Origin: Ligilactobacillus araffinosus DSM 20653
GTDB taxonomy: Bacteria > Bacillota > Bacilli > Lactobacillales > Lactobacillaceae
Direction: 5' to 3'
DNA: 64,000 nucleotides
Assembly (NCBI RefSeq): GCF_001435375.1
Contig: NZ_AYYZ01000030.1
Span: 1-64,000 of the forward strand
In this document: piece by piece, positions 51,277 to 60,455 of the stretch
Position numbering within the stretch: the stretch's first letter is position 1
How the letters are laid out: each line of letters opens with the position of its first letter
Made by a program: the position numbers and the translations under genes
The notes under the pieces: generated by a model
What the model was told of the DNA's origin: nothing
What the model saw: the letters and a program-made list of their open reading frames with translations, nothing else
The model's database searches: none

Positions 51277-53070
51277 CTAAAAGTGTTTTCCTTTTGGTTT
51301 ATTCCACCAACTAGAAACTTTCTTTTTAGCAGATTTTGTTTGTTTCCGCGGCGGAATTGGTTTTTCTAATGAAGATTTTGGTTCGTGGCTTGAATCTGTC
51401 AGAATTGACTGATCAACCAGTTGGTCGTCATTTTGAATTTCATAATCAGTTGCTGTTTCGAGAAGAATGGCTTCATCTTCGGCAGGTGAGGTATTTTCCT
51501 CAGCGGTCCCAAAGATTACTCCTAACAATCCAGTCTTCTTCAAAATTGCAAGGTATGCAAGCCCGAAACCACCGGCAAGCACTGCACAGTAAATGAATGC
51601 GGTGACCTTTGATTCTGGAACGAAGAAAATCTTGATTAACTTGTTGATGACAAATGTGATTGCCAATAAGACAACGTTGATTTTAAGAATTTTACCAGCG
51701 TAGCGTAACTGGCCTTTTTGAATATAATTGCGCCGCAACATTAAGTAAACATCTAAGGTAACCAGGCCAAAGGCAATTGAAGTTGCCAATGTCGGACCGA
51801 AGGCGCCGAAGAAGTAAATTGCAGGTGTCTGCAAGGCCAACTTTAAAATTACCCCGACACCGAATTTCTTAATCGCATAGCGTTGATAGCCCATTGATTG
51901 AACTGCAGTGAAGAAGTTCATGAAAAGGGCCAGAATAATACTGTTGATCAATGCAAACGACATTAATTGAGCACCAATTTTTTGAAAATCAAAGAAGATG
52001 CCATTGACTTCCCAGGCTAAAATCGAAAGCAAAATTGATGCTGGAATCAAACATGCTAAGTTTAATTCAATGTTTTGCGAAAGAACGGTCCCGGTTTCTT
52101 TGCGACTTTGCTTTTGCGCTAAAAGTGGCAAAGATGTTTCGGAAATAGCCGTTGTTAATGAAATCACGACCGCGGTGATTTTATTTGGGTTGGCCGAAAA
52201 ATAAGTAAAGAGATCCCGCGCCGTTTTTAGCGGCATATCCATCATTCCGACGGCAATTGTTTTGAAAGTCATCTGATCGACAAATTGGAAAATCGTGATT
52301 GCCGATCCAATAACAACGAACGGAATGGCATCGTGAATAATCGCCTTGAAAATTGAAGGAATGTGATTATTGTCTGCTGGCAGACTTTGCTCGTACATTT
52401 CCTTGTATTCATTGCGTTTTTTAAATCCGTGATACGTTAAGTACAGTAAACTGAAGACTGCTCCGACAAAGGCAGCAAATGTACTATAGTTAACAGCCTT
52501 TAGAAAACTTCCATGGAAAACTTCCATGATCGCAAACGTCGTTGCAATGATAAAGATGACCCGCATAAGTTGTTCCCACAATTGAGAAATTCCATACGGT
52601 TGCATGTCCTGATTTCCTTGGAAGAATCCCCGAATCAAACTCATTGGCGGTAAAATCACCAACGCGGGAACGCAGCACCGAATCGTAACCGTTGTCGCTT
52701 GAATAGAAACAACCGGGCTGGTTGCCGCAATCCAAGGAGCGGCGACCCAGAAAATGATTCCAGAAATCAAACCCATCCCAATCATTACGATCATTCCATA
52801 CTTGAAGACCCGTAAACTGTTGCGAAACTTATTTTCGCTATTGTATTCTGCAATTTGTCGGGCAATCGAAGATGGAAATCCTGATTGACTTAAAACCAGA
52901 AAAAGGGCGTATGGAGTATACGCTGAATTAAAGATTGCTTGAGCAGCATTTCGCTGTTCGAGGCTTCCCATCATCATTAACCAGGGAATTAAATAGATGA
53001 TTCCGAGGACCCGTGAAAGGATACTCCCCATCATCATCCAAAAACTTCCAGATAATAATTTTTTCTTCAT
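51277..53070 (-). CDS. Polysaccharide flippase of the MVF/PST (SpoVB/MurJ-like) family
   Basis: 597 aa, about 14 helices followed by a charged, Lys-rich C-terminal tail of about 90 residues. Start MKKKLLSGSFWMMMGSILSR and GIIYLIPWL are typical of this family, which moves lipid-linked sugars or lipid II across the membrane. The ATG at 53070 follows GGAGAG; a longer frame to 53172 has no site. A candidate exporter for the glycan units made at 1-10 kb, where no flippase gene is present, though a lipid II role is equally possible. It is flanked by the two structured repeats. Confidence 0.85.
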   Translation of the reverse strand: MKKKLLSGSFWMMMGSILSRVLGIIYLIPWLMMMGSLEQRNAAQAIFNSAYTPYALFLVLSQSGFPSSIARQIAEYNSENKFRNSLRVFKYGMIVMIGMGLISGIIFWVAAPWIAATSPVVSIQATTVTIRCCVPALVILPPMSLIRGFFQGNQDMQPYGISQLWEQLMRVIFIIATTFAIMEVFHGSFLKAVNYSTFAAFVGAVFSLLYLTYHGFKKRNEYKEMYEQSLPADNNHIPSIFKAIIHDAIPFVVIGSAITIFQFVDQMTFKTIAVGMMDMPLKTARDLFTYFSANPNKITAVVISLTTAISETSLPLLAQKQSRKETGTVLSQNIELNLACLIPASILLSILAWEVNGIFFDFQKIGAQLMSFALINSIILALFMNFFTAVQSMGYQRYAIKKFGVGVILKLALQTPAIYFFGAFGPTLATSIAFGLVTLDVYLMLRRNYIQKGQLRYAGKILKINVVLLAITFVINKLIKIFFVPESKVTAFIYCAVLAGGFGLAYLAILKKTGLLGVIFGTAEENTSPAEDEAILLETATDYEIQNDDQLVDQSILTDSSHEPKSSLEKPIPPRKQTKSAKKKVSSWWNKPKGKHF

Positions 53071-53155
53071 ATTATAATTCTCTCCAATACTAATTAAACA
53101 TAACAAGTTTACCACTTTTGAATTGAATTTTAAAAGGTGATTATAAGATGAGAAG

Positions 53156-53326
53156 GTGTGATAAAATATCAAAAACGAGCATGATAGAAGTAGAGAAGTG
53201 AACGAATCGCGTCAGCAAAGATTCACAGATTTTCGAACTTCACTAGCTTCGTGTTATAACTTATTTGTTTTGGAATCCGATTACGCTGATATAGCAAAGA
53301 GACTGCGACTTATGTCACAGCCTCTT
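53156..53326 (+). repeat. Structured repeat element, copy B
   Basis: See copy A. Starts at GTGTGATAAAAT, which also forms an extended -10 (TGA-TAAAAT), and ends with a hairpin GAGACTGCGAC/GTCACAGCCTC at 53300-53324, with no clear T run on the plus strand. It lies between the start of the flippase gene and the end of pepI. Confidence 0.75.
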
Positions 53327-53343
53327 AAAACTAATTTAGCATC

Positions 53344-54249
53344 CTAATCATTAAAAGTTCCGTTTTCAACGTCACTTAAGAAACGTTTTAAGTGAGCAAA
53401 GTAAACGGGAGCGTTATCGATCATGTGGTGGTGACCACCGTAAGGAGTGGTTTCTAACCGGGCGTGTGGGATATCACGAGCCATCCGTTTAGCGGACTTC
53501 AATGGCATTGTTTCGTGTTCACCGAATGTCAATAAGGTTGGCATTGTGATGTCCTTCATCCGGTCGCGAATATCCCATTCCTTTAATTTCCCAGTAACAA
53601 CGAATTCATTGTTTCCTTGGAATGCGTTGTATACCGGAGTAGCCATTGTTGGAATCAAGTGGCGGATTGCCATTGGTTGCTTGCGGTCAACGTATTCCCG
53701 GTTCAAAACGTCCACGTAGCCTTGGTAGCGAGCGTTATCAAGGTCATTTTTGGCTTCGCATTCCTTCATGTAAGCAACGGCTTCAGGAGTTAATGTCTTT
53801 TCCCGAAGAGCGTTGATGTGTTCGAGGTATTCGTCAATGTTATCGACCATTGATGAAATGATCAAGCCCTTTAAGTGTTGGCCATATTTAAGGGCGTACA
53901 TCATTGCTAAAGCACCGCCCCATGATTGGCCAATTAAGTAGAAGTTATCATAGTTGAGCTTTTGCCGGAGTTCTTCTAATTCTTCAAGGTAGTAATTATA
54001 TGTAAGGTATTTTTCGGCGATCTTTGGATCTGAATAATCTGGTTGGTCAGAATAAAATGAACCAAGTTGATCATACATTGTAACTTCAACGCCGAGATCA
54101 GCAAGTTCTTCTCCAAAATTTTCCCAATATTCGTGGTTACCGCCAGGGCCGCCGTGGAGGCAAAGCAATTTGATGTCGCCTTGGCCTTCGGTGTGAGTCC
54201 AAATGTGATAGCCGTTATCAAGTGTAATAATGTGAGTTCCTTGACGCAT
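53344..54249 (-). CDS. pepI: Prolyl iminopeptidase (proline-specific aminopeptidase)
   Basis: 301 aa alpha/beta hydrolase. Oxyanion LHGGPGGNHEYW, nucleophile Ser in GQSWGGALAM, acid in LTFGEHETM region and His in GGHHHMIDN. Matches PepI of lactobacilli, which frees N-terminal Pro from peptides. The ATG at 54249 follows AGGTGA; an in-frame GTG at 54258 lies in that site. It works with PepX and PepC in the proteolytic pathway. Confidence 0.93.
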   Translation of the reverse strand: MRQGTHIITLDNGYHIWTHTEGQGDIKLLCLHGGPGGNHEYWENFGEELADLGVEVTMYDQLGSFYSDQPDYSDPKIAEKYLTYNYYLEELEELRQKLNYDNFYLIGQSWGGALAMMYALKYGQHLKGLIISSMVDNIDEYLEHINALREKTLTPEAVAYMKECEAKNDLDNARYQGYVDVLNREYVDRKQPMAIRHLIPTMATPVYNAFQGNNEFVVTGKLKEWDIRDRMKDITMPTLLTFGEHETMPLKSAKRMARDIPHARLETTPYGGHHHMIDNAPVYFAHLKRFLSDVENGTFND

Positions 54250-54358
54250 GTTTTTCACCTAATTTCCTCTAAATTAGTTTAATTGTAGCACTAATTTTAG
54301 AAAATGCTCAAACTTATAGTATATTAGAAGAGGAATGATCAATGAGAGGGTGATATTT

Positions 54359-55204
54359 GTGTTTGATAAAAAACAATTTGCACATGTCTTTGATGTGAAA
54401 GACTTTAACCGATTAGAAATTAATCTGACCGGAGCTGATTTGGTTATCCGGCAAGCAGAGAATGCGGGTATCATTTACTATGGTGAACAAAAAGACGATG
54501 ATCGATTTGAAATAAAGCAGGAAGGACATACGTTACGGATAACTGAAAAGAGCAACTTGCATATTTTGAAAAAGACATTGGCTTTCAAACTTTCAGTTGG
54601 TAAAGGTCGGTTAGAAGTTACAATCCCACAGACTGATTTTTTTAAGTTAAGTGCCGAAGTTTCAAAAGGTGACGTAGCAATTGATAACGTTAAAACGTCA
54701 ACGATTAGTCTGATTGTTGGAAGTGGAGATTTAACAGTTGCCGATTCAACAATCGATAATTTGCATGTAAAAGCTCAAAGCGGAAACTTAGTAATGAAGA
54801 AAACGTTGCTCGGAAATACTAAAATTGAAAACCGGACTGGTGATATTTTGCTGGATGAATTCCAAAGTAGTGATTCGATGACGGCAACGTTTGCTGAAGG
54901 CCGGTTAAAGATGCGGGATGTTACCTTTAATGATGCTAAAATCACACTTGGTCAAGGGGATGTGCGGGTTCGTGGCTTTAAGGTCACCGGTGACTTTAAC
55001 TTATCAACCAATATTGGTGATTTGTCACTGCGGCAAATTCAAACTCCAACGATTACGATTGCGGCAATCCATGGAAATGATCTTAAGAATCCAGCGAGTG
55101 TTGAAGGATTACCACAACATGAGTGCGGGCATGCTGGAGCCTCATTCTTAACAAGTGCAGGCCACTTAGATGTGAATAAAGAAATTGAAATTACGGAAGA
55201 TTAA
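54359..55204 (+). CDS. DUF4097-type beta-strand repeat protein
   Basis: 281 aa, mostly short beta strands in a repetitive pattern (for example TSTISLIVGSGDLTVAD, LHVKAQSGNLVMKK, IENRTGDILLDEF), which is the DUF4097/LiaG-like right-handed beta solenoid. No signal peptide or helix is present. The start is taken as GTG 54359 with AGAGGGTGA 6 bp upstream; an ATG at 54335 is an alternative. Family members often occur with envelope stress regulators; none is beside it here. Function unknown. Confidence 0.8.
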   Translation: MFDKKQFAHVFDVKDFNRLEINLTGADLVIRQAENAGIIYYGEQKDDDRFEIKQEGHTLRITEKSNLHILKKTLAFKLSVGKGRLEVTIPQTDFFKLSAEVSKGDVAIDNVKTSTISLIVGSGDLTVADSTIDNLHVKAQSGNLVMKKTLLGNTKIENRTGDILLDEFQSSDSMTATFAEGRLKMRDVTFNDAKITLGQGDVRVRGFKVTGDFNLSTNIGDLSLRQIQTPTITIAAIHGNDLKNPASVEGLPQHECGHAGASFLTSAGHLDVNKEIEITED

Positions 55205-55237
55205 AACGCCCTGCGGTAATTTACCGCAAGGCGTTTT
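55203..55237. terminator. Bidirectional terminator
   Basis: AAAACGCC(C)TGCGGTAA/TTACCGCA(A)GGCGTTTT stem between convergent genes. Confidence 0.93.
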
Positions 55238-55238
55238 A

Positions 55239-57659
55239 TTAATTTAATTCTTCATAATCAACACTTAATTCACAATTTTCAAGTTGGAGCGAGTAGGTAA
55301 TGTCTTCATTACCGCGGACGGTCATTTCCATATCAGTTGAGTAAATGACTAATCCAAGTTGATGACCTTTCAGCAGGTGATAGAACATTGGTTGAATGTC
55401 CAGCTCAAATTGATAGAACATCTTCGGAACAAGTTCATCTGTTTTCCATGGATGTTTACGGTTTTGGAGGTTGATGTGTCCTTTCGTGATCATTTTCCAC
55501 GGAGTCGGTTTTCCAAGCTTAAACTCTTTCAAATCATCAAAACGCCATTGATAACCGGCATCTAAAGCTTTTAAGTCAAGGGTTGCAGGGACTTCGCCGA
55601 GTCTTTTGGCGTTTCCGAAATCAACTAGCATGAAGCTTAACATGCCTTTATTAACGCTTGATGCAACGTCTAGTGTAACGTGCGGACAGCCTTGAAGGTA
55701 GATGTCGTGTTGCAGCTTTTCAGTCTTGAAAATCAACCGGTTATTATTGAGCACGTTTTTTTTATCACTTAAAAGATCGATTCGCCACTGGTTCCAGTTC
55801 TTTTTGTATTTTTCAAAGGTAGCTTGTTCAAGCTGATCGTTAAATGATTCAACTGCTGGTGCAGCTGCATGGTCAACGAGCTGTTCATTTTTAAATCCAA
55901 ATTGATGTTTTTGGGGCTTTGCAGTATGCCAACCATTAAATGAATGCCAGGTACTTTCGCAACTGTTATCCTGAACGCATACATCTGGTAGAAGTTCATT
56001 GGCATGATTTTCAACCCCGTACAATTTATTGGTAAGCCAAAGGTTCATCATATCAGTAAAGTCAATTGATTGAAAATTGTTGATGTAAATGTGTTGTCCT
56101 TGGTGAAGGAAAAGTTTTTTGACGATTGGTAGTTTGTCGAGTTCACGATACAGGTTATATACGTTTCGCGGCTTAACGTTCCAATCATTTAATCCGTGAA
56201 CCATTACGACGTCGCACTTAATGTTTTCAACGTCTTTAAGGTAGTTACGGGCGTCCCAAAATGAATTGTAGTCACCGGTTGCGCGGTCTTGGCCGGCAGT
56301 GATTTCAGCAAGATCACGGTTGAACTGGTCTTTGCATTTCAGGTAATCACCGGCTTGCTTTTGCCGACTGAAGCATTCTTCAGCAAGAATATCAGCATCT
56401 TCGCCTGGAAAGCCGCCAGGGGCAATCACTAATCCACCATCGCGGTAGTAGTCGTACCAGCTTGAAATCGCAGCTTCTGAAATGATGGTCTTCAAACCGT
56501 CGACGCCGGTTGTAGCCGCCGCTGTTGCCAAGGTTCCAAGGTATGATTTTCCGGTCATGGCGATGGAACCGTTACACCACCAGGTCTTGATTTCGATGTT
56601 GTCAGTTTTATTGGTAAATGCACGCCGGTTGCCTGCTAGCCATTCAATGATTGCGATGGTTGATTCCGTTTCTTCCTTTGAACCGCAAGTCCGTTCACCG
56701 TCAGAATCCATTGTCCCGATTCCAGCTGCATAAACGGCAGCGTACCCACGTGCAAGAAAGTAATCGTTTAAGGTAACGGCTTTAGCGTGCCCGAACGTTT
56801 CCTCAGCTGTTTGCGTTTCACCTCGAACTTGGCGAGCAGGCGGAAGATCAACAGCGGGTTCATGAAATTCAATGTCTTCGTATGAGTTATTGTTTGGTTG
56901 CTTATGTTTAAGCGGCACGTCAACGTTGTGCATTAATTGATCAGCTGTATGATCATTTGTCCCTTGATTATATGGACTGGCAGTATAAAGAGCCGGAACT
57001 TTTAAACCATCGTTGGTTTCGGCAGGCCGAATGATTTCGGCTTTAAGCAGGTCGCGTTTGCCGTCGTGATCAGTATCCAGAGATGATTCAACATAAACAA
57101 CTTCCCGAATTAATTTGGAAGTATCAAATACGGGTTGTGTCTTTCCGTTGAAAATCAATGGCTTTTGCTCAATCGGCAAATTCCAGAACGGTTTAAAGTA
57201 GCCGTTGGCAGCTAACAAGTCAAGGTAGGTTCGGCCACCTTTTCCATGGGTACAAAGTAAGTCATACCATGCGTCGATCAAGTCGGCGGCATTGTTTAAT
57301 TGATTGTGGTGGAAAAGGTGAAGTTCGTCCATTTTTTCAAATAGATGATTAATTTCAAAATCATCATTAACTTCAAAGCCCAATAACTGCATCGCAACGG
57401 TATAGAAGACTTCGAGCGTTAATTGATGATTATCAAGATAATCCTTTAAGTCTTGGTTAGAGGTTGCAAGTAACGCATGGAGCTTTTGCTCAAATGAACT
57501 TGTACTTTGAGCCTCAATAAATGCACACTGCAGAAAATGAAGATAAAGGGCATTTAATGATAATGAATACAGATTATCATCTAAAAAATTAATTTTTTGA
57601 AGTTCGTTAATTTTTTGTTGGTGGTTAACCTTAAGGTGTGCGAACTGATTAATTTTCAT
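55239..57659 (-). CDS. pepX: Xaa-Pro dipeptidyl-peptidase PepX
   Basis: 806 aa, full length for lactobacillar PepX. It releases X-Pro dipeptides from casein-derived peptides in the cytoplasm. N-terminal helical domain about 1-170; catalytic domain with nucleophile in TGKSYLGTLA, Asp region VHGLNDWNVKPRN and His in LHQGQHIYIN; C-terminal jelly-roll domain. GGGAGGAAT precedes the ATG. Confidence 0.97.
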   Translation of the reverse strand: MKINQFAHLKVNHQQKINELQKINFLDDNLYSLSLNALYLHFLQCAFIEAQSTSSFEQKLHALLATSNQDLKDYLDNHQLTLEVFYTVAMQLLGFEVNDDFEINHLFEKMDELHLFHHNQLNNAADLIDAWYDLLCTHGKGGRTYLDLLAANGYFKPFWNLPIEQKPLIFNGKTQPVFDTSKLIREVVYVESSLDTDHDGKRDLLKAEIIRPAETNDGLKVPALYTASPYNQGTNDHTADQLMHNVDVPLKHKQPNNNSYEDIEFHEPAVDLPPARQVRGETQTAEETFGHAKAVTLNDYFLARGYAAVYAAGIGTMDSDGERTCGSKEETESTIAIIEWLAGNRRAFTNKTDNIEIKTWWCNGSIAMTGKSYLGTLATAAATTGVDGLKTIISEAAISSWYDYYRDGGLVIAPGGFPGEDADILAEECFSRQKQAGDYLKCKDQFNRDLAEITAGQDRATGDYNSFWDARNYLKDVENIKCDVVMVHGLNDWNVKPRNVYNLYRELDKLPIVKKLFLHQGQHIYINNFQSIDFTDMMNLWLTNKLYGVENHANELLPDVCVQDNSCESTWHSFNGWHTAKPQKHQFGFKNEQLVDHAAAPAVESFNDQLEQATFEKYKKNWNQWRIDLLSDKKNVLNNNRLIFKTEKLQHDIYLQGCPHVTLDVASSVNKGMLSFMLVDFGNAKRLGEVPATLDLKALDAGYQWRFDDLKEFKLGKPTPWKMITKGHINLQNRKHPWKTDELVPKMFYQFELDIQPMFYHLLKGHQLGLVIYSTDMEMTVRGNEDITYSLQLENCELSVDYEELN

Positions 57660-57712
57660 TGAAAATTCCTCCCATCAAAGTTTAATTTAAGTATATCAAG
57701 ATTCGAGATTAC

Positions 57713-57799
57713 ATGACAAAAAAAGAAGAGCATGGTAAAATAGTAATTGAAATATTTGTTCGGAGTGGAGTTTGTCAACCGTAGGCAAACTCTTTTTTT
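57713..57799 (+). promoter_or_regulatory. Promoter and attenuator-like leader of the antiporter gene
   Basis: ATGACA (57713-57718), 17-bp spacer, TAAAAT (57736-57741). About 20 nt after the predicted start comes GAGTTTG/CAAACTC (57768-57774 with 57786-57792) and TTTTTTT. No plus-strand gene ends here, so the terminator belongs to the leader of the next gene. Confidence 0.55.
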
Positions 57800-57836
57800 A
57801 TAGACATTCGATGCGAATCGAGAAAGGAATTTGATC

Positions 57837-59009
57837 GTGGAATTTTTAGGGACACTATGTTTGGTATTGATCACAACTTCATTGGCAGGTCACTTTAGCC
57901 GGCGGATCGGAGTTCCAGCAGTCATTGGGCAGCTGCTGGTTGGAATTTTAATTGGCCCGGCTGTTTTGGGATGGGTGCACAACAATGCGTTTATGCACAC
58001 CTTTTCTGAAATCGGGGTTATCATTTTGATGTTTATTGCTGGCCTTGAAAGCGACTTGGGAATGCTGAAAAAGTATTTTAAACCGGCATTGGCGGTTGCA
58101 TTCAGCGGCGTTGTTTTTCCCGTAGTGCTGATTTACTTTTTTGGAAAGTTGTTTCATTTTTCATTTGAGCAGGCAATTTTTTTGGGAGTTACCTTTTCAG
58201 CAACCTCGGTTAGTATTTCGGTAGAGGTTTTAAAAGAGCTAAAACGGTTGAAATCCAAGGAAGGAACAACAATTTTGGGAGCAGCTGTAATTGATGATAT
58301 TATCTCAGTGATCATTTTAAGTGTGCTTGTAAGTATGTTCAGTAATGTTGCCAAAGCTCAGGGCGGCCATCATTCAAGTAACCTTTGGATGAGTTTCCTA
58401 TTGGATGTGCTTTACTTTGTTGTGATTTTCTTCTTGTTTGAATGGATCGCGCCGAAGATGATGCGTTTGGGTGAACATTTAAAAGTTGTTTCGTCAGTTA
58501 CGCTAATGTCGATCGTTTTGTGCTTAGGCATGGCCTGGCTTGCTGAACAGGTCGGCTTAAGCGATGTTGTGGGGGCATTCTTTGCAGGAGTCGCAATTGC
58601 CCAGACTCCATATAAAAAGGAAGTCGACTCCAATATTGAACCGATTGGCTATGCGGTCTTCATTCCGGTGTTTTTTGTCAGCATTGGGTTGAATATGACG
58701 TTTAAAGGTTTTTTTGATGACCTGATTTTTATCGTTTCGTTAACGATCTTAGCATTGATTACCAAGTGGCTTGGTTGCGGTTTGGGGGCAAAGGTTTTGG
58801 GAATGAATTACGATTCAATGAACATTATTGGATCAGGAATGGTTTCTCGTGGCGAAATGGCCCTGATTATTGCTCAAATCGGGTATGAAGCTCATTTATT
58901 GAGTTCAGAATATTACTCGGGCGTGATTTTTGTAATCATTCTGACGACCCTTGCAGCGCCGTTTATGCTTAAGGCAGCCATCAAGCGTCAAATGCGCAAT
59001 GAAAAGTAA
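57837..59009 (+). CDS. napA: CPA2-family cation/proton antiporter
   Basis: About 390 aa, about 12-13 helices. Features of Na+/H+ or K+/H+ exchangers of the NapA/KefB type: RRIGVPAVIGQLLVGILIGP, FIAGLESDLGMLKKYFKPA, and the ion-site region GAAVIDDIISVIIL with two Asp. No regulatory TrkA domain is present. The start is GTG 57837, 8 bp after AAAGGA; TTG at 57831 is too close to the site. Substrate cation undetermined. Confidence 0.9.
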   Translation: MEFLGTLCLVLITTSLAGHFSRRIGVPAVIGQLLVGILIGPAVLGWVHNNAFMHTFSEIGVIILMFIAGLESDLGMLKKYFKPALAVAFSGVVFPVVLIYFFGKLFHFSFEQAIFLGVTFSATSVSISVEVLKELKRLKSKEGTTILGAAVIDDIISVIILSVLVSMFSNVAKAQGGHHSSNLWMSFLLDVLYFVVIFFLFEWIAPKMMRLGEHLKVVSSVTLMSIVLCLGMAWLAEQVGLSDVVGAFFAGVAIAQTPYKKEVDSNIEPIGYAVFIPVFFVSIGLNMTFKGFFDDLIFIVSLTILALITKWLGCGLGAKVLGMNYDSMNIIGSGMVSRGEMALIIAQIGYEAHLLSSEYYSGVIFVIILTTLAAPFMLKAAIKRQMRNEK

Positions 59010-59030
59010 AAATGAATATTGAATGAACAA

Positions 59031-59082
59031 CCCTTGAATTTACTGAAGATTCAATGTATTTAGTAGGTTCAAGGGCTTTTTC
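59031..59082 (+). terminator. Terminator of the antiporter gene
   Basis: CCCTTGAA/TTCAAGGG stem (59031-59038 with 59068-59075), inner TACT/AGTA pair, then CTTTTTC. Confidence 0.8.
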
Positions 59083-59128
59083 ATTGTATAATGACCATCA
59101 GAGATACTAAAGAAATCAGGTAAGTGAA

Positions 59129-60439
59129 ATGAAGTTATCGGAGAAGGGATACAGGTTAATTGTCAAATTGTATCAGCTCCCATTTATTTTAGTAATGCGA
59201 CGAACGATGTTGATGCTCTTTCCGTTTGCGGTTTTGGGCAGTATTGCATCGGTTTTTAATGTTTCAATTTTGTCGCGAACAGGCTTTATTGGAAATATTT
59301 TCTATATTACCCAGTGGTTACCGCATGTTGCTCGAATTCGTTCAATGTTTGCAGCCTTCAGTATGATGACAGTCAAAATCTTAGCGGTTCTTGCGGCTTA
59401 TCAGGCAGGAGCACATACGGCGCGACTATATCACAAAAATACTGAAATGACCGGGATGACTGGGATGTTGGCCTTCTTAATTATTGCTTTGCGTCCGGTT
59501 CAGCGACAATATGGGCCGAAAACCTTTCTTCAGTTTAATGTTAATAACAATCTGATGGGAATTCAGGGAATTTTAATTGGAATTTTGATTGGATTTATTA
59601 CGGGGCAGATTTTTCGAATTTTTAATCGTAAACCGATTTCAATTCGTTCAGATGCATTTTCACGAGCTTACCGGACAATTATTCCGGTTATGATCACATT
59701 GGGAATAGCGATCATTGTTAATCAGCTGATCATTCAAATTTACAAGTACCAAATTCCAGCAGGAATCTCAAATTATTATCAAGCATTATCGTCAAAAAAG
59801 CACGGGTTAGTAATGACCATAATTTTAGGAGCGTGGTCAAGCTTCTTAGCATGGTTGGAATTAAGCGGCCCATATAATCAAACTAGTTTTAATGATGATC
59901 CGGCGGCGGTTGCAGATTTGACCTATGCTTTGAAACATCATAGTCCATGGAACGTTCCATATAAGTACACTCAAACAACGTTGTATCACAGCTTTGGAAC
60001 GTTTGGTGGGGTCGGATCGACTTTAGCGCTGGTAATAGCAATTATTATTGTTGCTCGAACAAGTCGGTATCACCAGGTTGCACGGTGGGCAATATTTCCA
60101 ACGTTATTTAACGCTAATCAACCAATTTTACTAGGAATTCCGGTTCTATTTAATCCAATTTTTTTGATTCCTTTTGTGGCAACGCCAGTGGTAAATATGT
60201 TGATTGCAGCATTTGCGATTCATTTTCAAATTATGCCACCAGTAACTTACCCGTCGCCGCTTGATACGCCGGGAGCTTTGTCGGCATTTATCGGGACAGG
60301 CGGGAACTTTATGGCTTTATTAGTCGGGATTTTGATTATGACATTAGATGTGTTAATTTACATTCCATTTGTCAAACTTTCCGAACAGGTGCGAAACGAA
60401 ATGCAGGTTAAGAAACAGCAACAGTTAAGAATACGATAA
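59129..60439 (+). CDS. Orphan PTS IIC component (lactose/cellobiose-type)
   Basis: 436 aa, about ten helices, PTS EIIC-1/4 family of the cellobiose type. Seen: MLMLFPFAVLGSI, VNNNLMGIQGIL and the C-terminal half with LGIPVLFNPIFLIPF (part of the sugar pocket, NPxFxIPF), then PSPLDTPGALSAFIGTGGN. No IIA or IIB gene is near, so it would need partners from elsewhere, or could act without phosphorylation. A DUF915 hydrolase gene follows after 16 bp. Confidence 0.85.
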   Translation: MKLSEKGYRLIVKLYQLPFILVMRRTMLMLFPFAVLGSIASVFNVSILSRTGFIGNIFYITQWLPHVARIRSMFAAFSMMTVKILAVLAAYQAGAHTARLYHKNTEMTGMTGMLAFLIIALRPVQRQYGPKTFLQFNVNNNLMGIQGILIGILIGFITGQIFRIFNRKPISIRSDAFSRAYRTIIPVMITLGIAIIVNQLIIQIYKYQIPAGISNYYQALSSKKHGLVMTIILGAWSSFLAWLELSGPYNQTSFNDDPAAVADLTYALKHHSPWNVPYKYTQTTLYHSFGTFGGVGSTLALVIAIIIVARTSRYHQVARWAIFPTLFNANQPILLGIPVLFNPIFLIPFVATPVVNMLIAAFAIHFQIMPPVTYPSPLDTPGALSAFIGTGGNFMALLVGILIMTLDVLIYIPFVKLSEQVRNEMQVKKQQQLRIR

Positions 60440-60455
60440 TAAGGAAGTGTAGCAA

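Noticed and set aside
51104-53326. The repeat pair as inverted ends of a composite transposon around the flippase gene
   Set aside because: The copies are in direct orientation, imperfect and lack terminal repeats, target duplications or transposase.
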